Source: Paenibacillus phoenicis
Lineage (GTDB): Bacteria > Bacillota > Bacilli > Paenibacillales > Paenibacillaceae
Direction of reading: 5' to 3'
Length of the DNA stretch: 64,000 nucleotides
Assembly: GCF_034718895.1 (NCBI RefSeq)
Contig: NZ_JAYERP010000001.1
Span: forward strand, 4,225,001-4,289,000
Shown here: positions 48,937 to 57,494 of the stretch, piece after piece
Layout of the letters: the number at the start of each line of letters is the position of its first letter
How positions within the stretch are numbered: the first letter of the stretch is position 1
Notes under the pieces: model-generated
The model's input: the letters and a program-made list of their open reading frames with translations, nothing else
Told to the model about the DNA's origin: nothing
Database searches by the model: none
Made by a program: the position numbers and the translations under genes

Positions 48937-50862
48937 ATGAAGCTTTTTTTTCAAGGATGGGACGAGGGATTAGTTCATGGCGTAAAAGAATTGGAGGCCC
49001 AGCTCGGATTCCAAATGGACCCTTCGGGATTACCGGTGGAAGTTGTGCGCTTGTCTCCAGATGCAGGACAGTTGCGGGTCTCGCTGAGCGGCGGGAAAGG
49101 TCGGATTGAATATGTGGAGAAGATTCATTTTTTCCGCGCGTTGGGGTTGTTTGTGGAGCATGCCAAGACGAAAGAGTCGTTTGATCTAACTGAGCGGCCG
49201 AGCTTCGATTACAACGGGGCGATGCTGGACGCGTCGCGCAATGCGGTGATGCGGGTGGATGCGATCAAGCAGATGCTGCGCTATATGGCGGTCATGGGAC
49301 TGAACGGGCTGATGATGTACACCGAGGACACGTACGAAGTGCCGGAACTTCCTTACTTCGGGTATATGCGGGGACGGTACACTGCGGAGGAATTGCGGGA
49401 ATGCGACGATTACGCGGCGTTGTTTGGCATCGAGATGATCCCGTGCATTCAGACGCTGGGGCATTTATTTCATGCGCTGAAATGGCAGTATGCGGAGCCG
49501 CTGCGCGACCATCCGGACATCGTGCTGCCGGGTGCGCCGGCAACGTACGAATTCCTGGAGCAGGCGATTCGGGCGGCATCGGCGCCGTTCCGGTCAAAGC
49601 GGATCCATATCGGCATGGATGAAGCGTTTCAGGTGGGACTTGGCCGGTATTTGCGGGACAACGGCTTCCGCGACCGATTCGAGGTCATGAACGAGCATGT
49701 CGGGCGGGTGATGGAGATCACCGGGAAGCTGGGGCTGGAGCCGATGATCTGGAGCGACATGTATTTCAACCTGCTGTCGAACGACGTGCAGGGCGGGTTG
49801 TATAACATGGAGGCGGATTTTTCTGAGGAAAATATGGCCAAAATCCCGAAAGGCCTCCGGTTCGTTTACTGGAACTACTGGGGGACGGACGAGAACGCGT
49901 ACAAAGAGGTGTTTGATAAGCACCGGCTGCTTGGGTCGGAGCCGATTTTTGCGGGAGGCATCCATATGTGGAACCTGATGGCCCCGAACCACGGCAAAAC
50001 GTGGTCGTCCATGCACCCCGCGCTGCGGGCAGCCAAACAGAGCGGCCTGCGCGAGGTGTTTGCGACCGCGTGGGGCGACAACGGGAACGAGGCGAATCAT
50101 TTCGTAATTTTGCCGGGGCTGCAGCTGTTTGCCGAATACGGGTACCATGACGGCGAGGTGACGGACGAGCATCTGCAGAAGCGGCTGGCCGCCTGCACGG
50201 GGCTTGATTTGTTTGGACCGCTCGAAGCGTTGAAGGGGATGGACGAAGTGCCGGAGGTCTACGAGGGGAACTATTACGGCGCGAATCCGTCGAAATTCCT
50301 GCTTTGGCAAGATCCGCTGATCGGCTTGTTCGACAAGCATGTGGAAGGCATGGAAGGGACGCTGCCGGACTATTATGCCGGCCTTGCTGAGAAATGGCGG
50401 GGTTACCTTGCAGGAGAGGGAAGCGGATGGACGGAACCGTTTACCGCGATGTTTGCCTTCTATGAAAAGCTTGCCGCCGCGCTGTCCGTAAAATCGACGC
50501 TGGGCGTGACGATCAAGCGCCTTTACGACGCCGGGGACCGGGACGGGCTGCGGCGGATCGCTGACGAGACGCTGCCGGAGCTGAGCCGTCGGGTCGAGGA
50601 GCTGCGCGTGGCGCACCGGGAGCTGTGGCTTGGAACGTACAAGCCGTTTGGCTGGGAAGTGCTCGATATCCGCTACGGCGGTGTACTGGCCCGCGCGGCA
50701 TCGGCTCGCGATCGTCTGCTGGACTACGTGAACGGCCGGGTGCCGCAGCTGGAGGAGCTGGAGGCGGAGCGGTTGGTGTTCAATCAGAACAACGTGTTTG
50801 GCACGCTGGATGTGAACGGATTGTACCATCAGATTGCGACGGCGGGTTCGCTGTCGATGTAA
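48937..50862 (+). CDS. GH20-type beta-N-acetylhexosaminidase (GcnA-like)
   Basis: ATG 48937 has GAGGAGG just upstream. The 641-residue protein has a short N-terminal domain and a TIM barrel with LDASRNAVMRVDAIKQMLRY, YTEDTYEVPELPYFGYMRG and the catalytic Asp-Glu pair in RIHIGMDEAF (Asp228, Glu229), used in substrate-assisted hydrolysis by GH20. A C-terminal helical domain (about 450-641) is typical of the GcnA-type branch. There is no signal peptide, so it acts on imported GlcNAc- or GalNAc-containing sugars. It follows the AraC gene by 44 bases. It could complement the mannosidases by removing terminal GlcNAc from N-glycan pieces. Confidence 0.85.
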   Translation: MKLFFQGWDEGLVHGVKELEAQLGFQMDPSGLPVEVVRLSPDAGQLRVSLSGGKGRIEYVEKIHFFRALGLFVEHAKTKESFDLTERPSFDYNGAMLDASRNAVMRVDAIKQMLRYMAVMGLNGLMMYTEDTYEVPELPYFGYMRGRYTAEELRECDDYAALFGIEMIPCIQTLGHLFHALKWQYAEPLRDHPDIVLPGAPATYEFLEQAIRAASAPFRSKRIHIGMDEAFQVGLGRYLRDNGFRDRFEVMNEHVGRVMEITGKLGLEPMIWSDMYFNLLSNDVQGGLYNMEADFSEENMAKIPKGLRFVYWNYWGTDENAYKEVFDKHRLLGSEPIFAGGIHMWNLMAPNHGKTWSSMHPALRAAKQSGLREVFATAWGDNGNEANHFVILPGLQLFAEYGYHDGEVTDEHLQKRLAACTGLDLFGPLEALKGMDEVPEVYEGNYYGANPSKFLLWQDPLIGLFDKHVEGMEGTLPDYYAGLAEKWRGYLAGEGSGWTEPFTAMFAFYEKLAAALSVKSTLGVTIKRLYDAGDRDGLRRIADETLPELSRRVEELRVAHRELWLGTYKPFGWEVLDIRYGGVLARAASARDRLLDYVNGRVPQLEELEAERLVFNQNNVFGTLDVNGLYHQIATAGSLSM

Positions 50863-50868
50863 AACACA

Positions 50869-50917
50869 AAACCCGATCGTAGCTAAGTGATTCTTATCTG
50901 TGATCGGGTTTGTTTTT
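50869..50917. terminator. Terminator between GH20-type and hxlR-like genes
   Basis: Stem AAACCCGATC (50869-50878) with GATCGGGTTT (50902-50911) and a following T run. Confidence 0.85.
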
Positions 50918-51263
50918 AGCCGCCGTATTCTCTTCCGAAGGCTTCCATCTTCTCGAGGATCGGCAGTAATTTTTTTCCCCTGTCTGTAAGCGAGTACTCT
51001 ACCCGTGGAGGGACTTCCGGATAAACTTCACGTTGAATGACTCCATCTTGCTCCAACTCTCGAAGCTGCTTGGTGAGAGAGCTTTGCGATAAACCGCCAA
51101 GATATTTTTTGATATCCGAATAGCGACGAGGTCCTTCTCTTAGATACCATAAAATAAAGTGTTTCCAACGTCCGGAAAGTATATATTGGGTAAAGGATAT
51201 CGCGTACATATCCCTGTTTTCATCGATAAACGCTTCATCAAATCCTTCACTGCAGACCCTCAT
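50916..51263 (-). CDS. HxlR family winged-helix regulator
   Basis: ATG 51263 is used because AGGGGGA precedes it and the product (115 residues) has normal HxlR length; the open frame continues upstream without homology. It starts MRVCSEGF, with the near-N-terminal cysteine used by many thiol-sensing HxlR proteins (YodB, HypR types), and contains WKHFILWYLREGPRRYSDIK, LSQSSLTKQLRELEQDGVI and the wing REVYPEVPPRVEYSLTDRG. It is divergent from a nitroreductase gene with a palindrome between them, an arrangement known for quinone or diamide-responsive regulators. This region is AT-richer than its surroundings. Confidence 0.9.
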   Translation of the reverse strand: MRVCSEGFDEAFIDENRDMYAISFTQYILSGRWKHFILWYLREGPRRYSDIKKYLGGLSQSSLTKQLRELEQDGVIQREVYPEVPPRVEYSLTDRGKKLLPILEKMEAFGREYGG

Positions 51264-51279
51264 TGTATTCCCCCTAAAG

Positions 51280-51295
51280 GTACAAAAAGTTGTAC
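51280..51295. promoter_or_regulatory. Palindromic operator candidate for the HxlR regulator
   Basis: GTACAA AAAG TTGTAC is a perfect 6-4-6 palindrome lying 17 bases upstream of the hxlR-like start and 129 bases upstream of the nitroreductase start. A possible TTGCGG/TATGAT promoter for the nitroreductase lies downstream, near 51320-51347. Confidence 0.55.
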
Positions 51296-51423
51296 TATGT
51301 GCATTTTTATTGCCTTCTTTGCGGATGTAGCGAAACATTTTATGATAATGTCAATGTCCTGGGACAGAACAACATTGGCCAATGTTTAGTTTATTGTATC
51401 AAATACATGTGGAGATGGATTAC

Positions 51424-52164
51424 ATGAATGAAACCATTTCATTGCTTCAGAATCATGCATCTGTGCGATCTTTTACCAATACACCTATAACCGAAGAACA
51501 GCTGGAAGCCATCTTTAAAGCAGCCAGTCAAACTTCATCTTCCAGTCTTCTTCAAACCGTTTCGATTATTCGAATCACCGATCAGGATCTGCGAAAAAAA
51601 GTGATGCAACTCAGCATGAATCAACACTATATTGAAGAAGCCGCAGAGTTTTGGATTTTCTGTGCAGATTTCAACCGGAATCATCAAATTGCCCCAGAGG
51701 TGGATATTGAATATATTGATTTTCTGTTGGTCGGTACGTTCGACGCTGGTCTGATGGCACAAAATGCTTTAACCGCAGCCGAATCCATGGGACTTGGCGG
51801 TGTATTTATCGGGGGGGTCCGAGCGAATATCGACGAATTATCTGACCAGTTGCAATTACCGAAGTATGTGATCCCTTTGGTGGGGTTATGCTTGGGTACC
51901 CCGGCAGGAGAGAAACCTGGGATGAAGCCGCGGCTGCCTCAATCCATGGTCTTGCTAGAAAATGAGTATCAACCACTGGATCGAGAGAAATTAGCCGTCT
52001 ATGATGAAGCCATGTTGAAGTATTATGAGAACCGTCCGGTTACGCCTCCCTTCACCGAGAAAAAAGTCAAAGGATGGAGTGACCATATCCAAGAACATCT
52101 CCAGAGAAGTACGCTCCCTCAAATGATGGACTATTTGAACAAGCAAGGATTTGCGAAAAAATAA
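51424..52164 (+). CDS. NADPH-dependent nitroreductase, NfsA/NfrA type
   Basis: The start ATG 51424 gives 246 residues, the usual length of NfsA-type flavin oxidoreductases; a longer open frame upstream lacks homology. Motifs: NHASVRSFTNTPITEEQLE (FMN-binding Arg), QTSSSSLLQTVSII, AGLMAQNALTAAESMGLGGVFIGG and GLCLGTPAGEKPGMKPRLP. The enzymes reduce quinones, nitro compounds or flavins with NADPH. It is probably controlled by the divergent HxlR regulator. Codon use is AT-richer than in neighbouring genes, which suggests acquisition together with that regulator. Confidence 0.92.
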   Translation: MNETISLLQNHASVRSFTNTPITEEQLEAIFKAASQTSSSSLLQTVSIIRITDQDLRKKVMQLSMNQHYIEEAAEFWIFCADFNRNHQIAPEVDIEYIDFLLVGTFDAGLMAQNALTAAESMGLGGVFIGGVRANIDELSDQLQLPKYVIPLVGLCLGTPAGEKPGMKPRLPQSMVLLENEYQPLDREKLAVYDEAMLKYYENRPVTPPFTEKKVKGWSDHIQEHLQRSTLPQMMDYLNKQGFAKK

Positions 52165-52181
52165 CGGTCGAGATTTTCTAC

Positions 52182-53144
52182 TTATGAGCGATACTTATCC
52201 AGCAGTTCGCTTAGCGTTCGCTTGATCGAATCCACCAGCTCCGGCGGTTCAAGGACGGTGGCCTCCTGACCGAGGCCAATAAAGAACGTCGCGAGGTAGG
52301 ACAGCTCGCTGATCGGGAACGATCCTTCCAGCCGGCCGGAGCCGTCCTCACGGACGTGCAGCTTCAGGCGTCGGCGGACGAGCTGGCCTTCGCAGGCCTC
52401 GACGCCCAGCGGGGTGAGCTCGACCAGGCAGTCCAGCAGAGCCGGCTTGCGGCCGAGGTGCTCTTCCCAGTTGCCGAGATGGACATCGCGCAGGTCGAGC
52501 GGTTCTGGTGCGTCGGGACCCACGGCCGCCTCAGCCGAGGTGATACGGTCGCAGCGGAACAAGCGGAAATCGCGGCGCTCAAAGCAGTAGGCCGGGCAAT
52601 ACCATAAGCCGCCGCTGGCAAAAATGCCGACCGGCTGGATCTGGCGGCAGGTAGAGACGCTGCGGCGCGATTCGTAGTTGATGCGAAGGACTTGCTGCTG
52701 TATAGCTCCTTCCAGCAGCAAGCCTAAATACGGAAAAGCCGATTGCCGCGTTGGGGTCACGAAGTCGACCCGGTTTTTCATCTGGTCGATGCGGTCCCGA
52801 ACGTCGCTGGACATATAGTGATAGAACTTGCCAAGCGCCGAAGAAGCTTCCGTTTCAAACGGAAGAAATTTGTAGTGGCGCAGCGCGTGGCTGGCGAAGA
52901 AGATCGACACCGCCTCCTCTTCGGTAAACGCGATCGGCGGCAGGACCCGCTCGTTTAGCACCTGGTACCCGCCATGCGGCCCAACCTCGGAATACAGGGG
53001 CACGCCAAGCTCGCTAAGCTCCTGCAGGTCCCGAAGGATCGTGCGGGAGGAGACGCCGAATTCTTGGGCCAGTTCCTTGACGGTGAACCTACGTTTACGG
53101 TTTACAGTCATCATCAGCTCCATGAGCCGTTTCGATTTGGACAT
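52182..53144 (-). CDS. WYL-domain transcriptional regulator, YafY type
   Basis: ATG 53144 (MSKSKRLMELMMTVN) is the homologous start; GGAG lies eleven bases before it. The 320-residue protein has an N-terminal HTH_11 (FTVKELAQEFGVSSRTILRD, with LGVPLYSEVGPHGGYQV as wing) and a WYL sensing domain around 150-250 containing FASGGLWYCPAYCFERRDFR, plus a C-terminal WCX-like extension. Target genes are unknown; the neighbours on both sides run in other directions, so autoregulation or control of the thioredoxin-like gene are possibilities. Confidence 0.9.
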   Translation of the reverse strand: MSKSKRLMELMMTVNRKRRFTVKELAQEFGVSSRTILRDLQELSELGVPLYSEVGPHGGYQVLNERVLPPIAFTEEEAVSIFFASHALRHYKFLPFETEASSALGKFYHYMSSDVRDRIDQMKNRVDFVTPTRQSAFPYLGLLLEGAIQQQVLRINYESRRSVSTCRQIQPVGIFASGGLWYCPAYCFERRDFRLFRCDRITSAEAAVGPDAPEPLDLRDVHLGNWEEHLGRKPALLDCLVELTPLGVEACEGQLVRRRLKLHVREDGSGRLEGSFPISELSYLATFFIGLGQEATVLEPPELVDSIKRTLSELLDKYRS

Positions 53145-53330
53145 GAGGTTGAAGCTCCATTCTTGTTTTTTAATTACGACAATAGTTGTCACTATTATGA
53201 GCTACACGGAGTACAAAGTCCAGTGAACGGACTTCACCCTGCACCAATGTGTGCGTTTTCCTATGCTATGATAAGAGGTAAGAGTTGCGTTAAAGGGATA
53301 CAGAGACAAAGAGACAGGAGATGGGGACCC

Positions 53331-53669
53331 GTGAGCTTACGCGAAATCACTGAGCAGGAATGGCTGATGCAAGCGGAGAAGAGAAGGGAGACAGCGCAGA
53401 AGGGGAAGGAAGCCGGCAGGGAGGCTTTATTTTTCGTTACGGCTCTTTGCGGGACCTGCCAACTGGCGGAAAAAATGCTGGAGATCGTCCTGGCGTCCGG
53501 CCCCTGCATTCCGGTGTCCAAGCTGAACATCAACTATACCCCGATCCTGCGGGAACTGTGGCGGATCGCCAGCGTCCCTTGTCTGATCGTGCTCGAAGAC
53601 GGTGTGCCGGTCCGGCAGGAATACGCCATGCGTTCGGTGGTGGATTTAAGCGAGTGGCTGCGGGTATAA
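53331..53669 (+). CDS. Thioredoxin-like protein with CxxC
   Basis: GTG 53331 lies ten bases behind CAGGAG. The 112-residue protein contains FFVTALCGTCQLAEKMLEIV with Cys40 and Cys43 at the thioredoxin active-site position, SKLNINYTPILRELWRIASVPCLIVLEDG with the cis-Pro motif SVP, and a C-terminal helix. It lacks a signal peptide and lacks the WCGPC of classical thioredoxins. A role as a cytosolic thiol-disulfide protein is inferred. An extra cysteine pair partner (Cys60 in GPCIP) is also present. Confidence 0.82.
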   Translation: MSLREITEQEWLMQAEKRRETAQKGKEAGREALFFVTALCGTCQLAEKMLEIVLASGPCIPVSKLNINYTPILRELWRIASVPCLIVLEDGVPVRQEYAMRSVVDLSEWLRV

Positions 53670-53746
53670 GGGCTTTGCTTTGGGTTATAGCATTTGGAAA
53701 GCGGTAACAACGCACGACTAATTTTGCGATGAAGGTGGTTTTTCCT

Positions 53747-54724
53747 ATGGAACTGCGGGAAGCGGTAGAGATTATCGGGCGGATTCGCCGCAATATCGGC
53801 GAGGTGGTGGTTGGGAAGGAGAACGTGGTGGATTTGTTGCTCGCCGCGTTGCTCGGGAACGGGCATGTGCTGCTGGAGGATGTGCCGGGGACCGGAAAAA
53901 CGCTGCTGGCTAAAGCGCTGGCGAAATCGCTTGGCGGCGAGTTTAAGCGCATCCAATTTACACCGGACCTGCTGCCATCCGATTTGAGCGGCATAAATTT
54001 CTATAATCAGAAGACCGGCGATTTCGAGTTCCGTTCCGGGCCGGTGTTCACTCATGTGCTGCTGGCGGACGAAATTAACCGGGCGACGCCGCGGACGCAG
54101 TCCAGCTTGCTGGAGTGCATGGAGGAACGGCAGGTGACGATCGACGGAGTGACGCATGAGCTGGCGGCGCCGTTTTTCGTCATGGCTACGCAGAACCCGG
54201 TCGATCAGCAGGGAACGTTCCCGCTGCCGGAAGCCCAATTGGACCGCTTCCTGATGCGGATTGCCATGGGATATCCGACATCCGACGAGGGCGTGTCCAT
54301 CCTTCGGCGCTTCAAGGAGCACCAGCCGCTGGCGGAGCTCCTTCCGGCCGCCTCGGCTGCGGAAGTGGCGGAAGCGCAGCGGTTCGCGCAGTCCGTCCGC
54401 GCGGCGGAGGACCTGCTCGCTTATATCGTGGCGATCACCGAGGCAACCCGCAAGCATCCGGAGGTCAAGCTGGGCGCGAGCCCGCGGGCGAGCATGAGCC
54501 TGCTGCGCGCCTCGCAAGGCTTTGCATTGGTTCGAGGCCGAGATTACGTGACGCCGGACGACATCAAGGCGGTGGCCGTGCCGGTGCTGGCGCATCGACT
54601 GATCCTGCGCCACAGCTTGCGCGGTGCGGACAATCCCGGTGCCGAGGTGGTGCGTCAGGCGCTGGAGCAGGTGGAGGTCCCGGCTGAAACGGTGCTGGCG
54701 GCACAGGGCAAGCAGGGGGACTGA
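53747..54724 (+). CDS. MoxR family AAA+ ATPase
   Basis: ATG 53747 is preferred over ATG 53729 because AAGGTGG lies eight bases before it. The 325-residue protein has Walker A DVPGTGKT (45-52), Walker B LLADEINRA (Asp108-Glu109), sensor 1 ATQNPVDQQGTFPLPEAQLDR and the MoxR tail GASPRASMSLLRASQGFALV. MoxR ATPases act as chaperones that mature partner proteins, typically together with a DUF58 protein as found three bases downstream. The usual third partner, a transglutaminase-like membrane protein, is absent here. Confidence 0.94.
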   Translation: MELREAVEIIGRIRRNIGEVVVGKENVVDLLLAALLGNGHVLLEDVPGTGKTLLAKALAKSLGGEFKRIQFTPDLLPSDLSGINFYNQKTGDFEFRSGPVFTHVLLADEINRATPRTQSSLLECMEERQVTIDGVTHELAAPFFVMATQNPVDQQGTFPLPEAQLDRFLMRIAMGYPTSDEGVSILRRFKEHQPLAELLPAASAAEVAEAQRFAQSVRAAEDLLAYIVAITEATRKHPEVKLGASPRASMSLLRASQGFALVRGRDYVTPDDIKAVAVPVLAHRLILRHSLRGADNPGAEVVRQALEQVEVPAETVLAAQGKQGD

Positions 54725-54727
54725 CCG

Positions 54728-55810
54728 ATGCTGCTGCCATGGCTCCTTATCAGCGCCGTAGGAATCATCGTGTCGTTGGCGCTTGTTTATCGCTGGCGAG
54801 CGTTGAAGGGGATCCGTTATCGGCGTTATTTTACGGAACGGGCGGTGTTTGAAGGGGATACCGTCGAAATGGTCGAGGTGATCGCGAACGCCAAGCTGCT
54901 GCCGTTGCCGTGGCTTCGGCTCGAATCCAGCATCGCTGCCGGCCTGACGTTTGGGCGGCAGAGCAACTTGAATATCCATGCCGGCGAGATCTATCAGAAC
55001 CACAGCAGCTTATTCCACCTGCGGCCGTACCGGCAAATCACCCGGAGCCACCAAGTAATCTGCTCGCGCCGGGGATGGTATCGGCTGGAATCGGCCACGA
55101 TGACGACGGGCGATCCGTTTGGGATGAACGCCAAGGTCAAGCGGTTCCCGCTGGACCTCGAACTGCTGGTGTACCCGCGAATTCTGGAGCTGCAGGAGCT
55201 GCCGTTGCCTAATCACAGCTGGCTGGGGGAGCTGCCCGTCCGGCGTTGGATCGTGGAGGATCCGTTCCTGACAGCGGGCACCCGCGAGTACCGGGCCGGC
55301 GACCCGCTTAGCAGCATCAACTGGAAGGCGACGGCCCGCACCGGCGAGCTGCAGGTGCATCAACGCGATTACACGGCCGACCATCGGATGATGATTTGCC
55401 TGAACCTGGAGACCAGCGATTCGATGTGGAAGACGGTCATCGAACCGGAGCGCATCGAGCTGGGGATCCGTTACGCAGCGACCGTGGCCGAGCATGCGCT
55501 CCGCAGCGGCCTGGCGGCGGGCTTCGCCTGCAATGCGTGCCTGGCGGACGGGCCAAGGGAGCCGATCCGGATCGCACCGTATGCCTCCGCCGACCAGTTC
55601 ACCTTGCTGCTTGAGACGCTGGCCCGGATGGTGCTGGACAAAACCGTCTCGATGATCCGACTGCTGGAAATCGAGCTGGAGGCGGGGACGACCGATACCG
55701 ACTATCTGATCATCTCCTGCCACCGGGGCGAGAAGCTGGTGGAAACCGCCGAACTGCTGCGGCAAAACGGCAACGGCGTGGAGTGGATGGACATCCCAGC
55801 GGTGGTGTAA
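54728..55810 (+). CDS. DUF58 protein
   Basis: The 360-residue protein has an N-terminal membrane anchor (LPWLLISAVGIIVSLALVY, about 3-22) and the DUF58 core with TREYRAGDPLSSINWKATAR and ICLNLETSD, followed by a VWA-like fold. DUF58 proteins are partners of MoxR ATPases; their molecular task is not known in detail. It starts three bases behind the MoxR stop and ends before a very strong terminator, so the unit is just these two genes, perhaps with the thioredoxin-like gene ahead. Confidence 0.92.
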   Translation: MLLPWLLISAVGIIVSLALVYRWRALKGIRYRRYFTERAVFEGDTVEMVEVIANAKLLPLPWLRLESSIAAGLTFGRQSNLNIHAGEIYQNHSSLFHLRPYRQITRSHQVICSRRGWYRLESATMTTGDPFGMNAKVKRFPLDLELLVYPRILELQELPLPNHSWLGELPVRRWIVEDPFLTAGTREYRAGDPLSSINWKATARTGELQVHQRDYTADHRMMICLNLETSDSMWKTVIEPERIELGIRYAATVAEHALRSGLAAGFACNACLADGPREPIRIAPYASADQFTLLLETLARMVLDKTVSMIRLLEIELEAGTTDTDYLIISCHRGEKLVETAELLRQNGNGVEWMDIPAVV

Positions 55811-55824
55811 GAGCCGCCAGACCT

Positions 55825-55866
55825 AATAGAAGAAGCGCCGGTCAGGAATCCGGCGCTTCTTCTATT
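55825..55866. terminator. Bidirectional terminator overlapping the sortase 3' end
   Basis: A perfect 17-bp stem (55825-55841 with 55850-55866, core AGAAGCGCCGG) with an eight-base loop. The right arm lies within the last codons of the sortase gene, whose stop codon is in the loop. Confidence 0.9.
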
Positions 55867-56519
55867 AATTTTGCCGTCAGCAGCAATCGTTCCGGGGCTG
55901 GCCCGACGTAGGTAAACGGGTAGCAGGTAATCAACGTCAGCAGCGGTTCGGTGGAGGCTTGCACCGCATTGGCATCGTCCTCGTCGACGATTCTCCGGCC
56001 CGTCACTTCATAGATAAAGTTACCGGCGGCGGTCTCTACCTCGATCCGATCCCCTGCCTTCAGCTTGCCGATGTTGCGGAAGACGGTATCCCGATGGCCG
56101 GCGAGGACGCTGTTGCCGTCTTCTCCTGGGAGCGGGGTGCCAGTTACATGCCCGACCCCCAGTTTGAGGGGGCCGTTCCCCGTTCCCTCCAGGATCGCAT
56201 AGCGCTGATCGAGAGAAGGAAAGGCGATCTTGCCGAGAAGCTCGCCATCCTCGGCGATCCGCGCAGGCGCGGCGGCCTTTCCGTCGCCGCCGGTCTGCTG
56301 GAGCTTGCTGGCCAAGGCCGGGGACAGCGGGTTTTCGTCCGCTGACCGCACCGCGCGTTCGCTGTCCGTTTCCCGCTGCAGTTCATCCCATTGCCGCAAG
56401 GCTTGCTGCGCTTCCAGCGGGGCCTGGATCACCTGATAGATGGAGTACGCCAATACAACCAAGGAGCAGGAAAATACCAGCCATGCGGACATTCGTAATA
56501 ATGAACGTTTGCGTCGCAT
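55842..56519 (-). CDS. Class D sortase
   Basis: The 225-residue protein has an N-terminal membrane anchor (about 10-31), a spacer and the sortase barrel with GVGHVTGTPLPGEDGNSVLA, catalytic His142 in AGHRDTVF, Cys199 in TLITCYPF and Arg211 in PERLLL. These forms are typical of class D sortases, which prefer LPxTA motifs. The only visible substrate gene is the directly upstream one, which carries LPQTA, so this is a dedicated pair. It starts three bases behind its partner's stop. Confidence 0.93.
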   Translation of the reverse strand: MRRKRSLLRMSAWLVFSCSLVVLAYSIYQVIQAPLEAQQALRQWDELQRETDSERAVRSADENPLSPALASKLQQTGGDGKAAAPARIAEDGELLGKIAFPSLDQRYAILEGTGNGPLKLGVGHVTGTPLPGEDGNSVLAGHRDTVFRNIGKLKAGDRIEVETAAGNFIYEVTGRRIVDEDDANAVQASTEPLLTLITCYPFTYVGPAPERLLLTAKLIEEAPDS

Positions 56520-56522
56520 CGG

Positions 56523-57401
56523 TTACTCCCGTCTTGACTTGCGGAGGAACATGCCGGTGCCGACCGTAGCAAACAAGCTGATCAGAATCAGGTTATACCA
56601 CGGATTCGCCGTTTGCGGCAGCTCCTCGATCATGCCTGACCCGCCATCGCCTGGTCCTGGCCCTGGATCGGACGACTGCGGTTGAGGTGACTCCTCCGGC
56701 TGTGGCTGAGGCTGCGGCAGAGCGGGATTTTCCGGTTGCTCCGGCGTGGAAGGATCATGCTCCTCCCCTGAAGGGTTGCCCGAAGGCTCCTCGGTGGGTT
56801 GGCCCGGATTCGTTCCAGGGTTGCTTGGAGGATTGCCGTTATTCCCCGGCGTTGGATCATTGGGCTGATTCGGCCCCTCGCCCGGCGGATTGGAACCGCC
56901 GCCCCCGCCGTTGGAAGGCTCCTCGGCATAGGCGGAGAAGGCGAACGCGATCGTTGCTGCTTTGCCTTGATATTCGTTGCCGGCCTCTTCCGGGAATTTC
57001 ACGCTTAAATCCAGCTCGTTCTCTCCACCGGCTGCAAGCCGTCCTAACGCGATTTCTTGTTGCTGCAGATGCAGCGCGCCGTCATAAATCACGGTGTCCC
57101 CGTCCTTTACCGTCAGCTGAAGGACATCGAAGAACTCGGTGTCCCCCGAGACAAAACGCGTCCGCACCTTGTAATCAAAAGCGATGCTGCCGTCATTCGC
57201 GACCGTAAACGTCCGTTCAACCCGGTCTCCGGGCTTTAAATTGGTCATCGGCAGCTCGCTGCTGAGCTCCGTTCCGATCCGCAGCTTCAAGGTATCTGCG
57301 GCGCTGGCCTGTCCTGCATGCCATACCACCCCGACGAGGATGGACGCAGCGTAAATGGCCGCAGCGTATTTGCGGAAGCTCCGATACCTCACCCTTTTCA
57401 A
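56523..57401 (-). CDS. Cell-wall-anchored protein, TasA/camelysin-like domain with LPQTA sorting signal
   Basis: TTG 57401 is the best start: AAAGGATGGGG lies nine bases before it and the product begins MKRVRYRSFRKYAAAIYAAS, a proper signal peptide cut after QASA. The mature part (about 36-165) reads LKLRIGTELSSELPMTNLKP, GDRVERTFTVANDGSIAFDY and later AFAFSAYAEE, resembling the beta-sandwich of TasA/camelysin (M73) proteins. A Pro/Gly/Asn/Glu-rich spacer of about 95 residues follows, then LPQTA (261-265), a hydrophobic helix and RKSRRE. It would be linked to peptidoglycan by the adjacent sortase D. The TasA relation is by eye and needs structural comparison. Confidence 0.85.
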   Translation of the reverse strand: MKRVRYRSFRKYAAAIYAASILVGVVWHAGQASAADTLKLRIGTELSSELPMTNLKPGDRVERTFTVANDGSIAFDYKVRTRFVSGDTEFFDVLQLTVKDGDTVIYDGALHLQQQEIALGRLAAGGENELDLSVKFPEEAGNEYQGKAATIAFAFSAYAEEPSNGGGGGSNPPGEGPNQPNDPTPGNNGNPPSNPGTNPGQPTEEPSGNPSGEEHDPSTPEQPENPALPQPQPQPEESPQPQSSDPGPGPGDGGSGMIEELPQTANPWYNLILISLFATVGTGMFLRKSRRE

Positions 57402-57494
57402 TCGTCCCCATCCTTTCCCTTCCTTGCGATGTAGCCCTCTCAGACTGAGGGAGGCGTTCAATTCGTGCCGAGAGCTATCGCTATTCGTTGAAAT

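Noticed and set aside
50916-52164. Genomic island with integrase or att sites
   Set aside because: The GC drop is limited to two genes and no integrase, tRNA or direct repeat is seen.
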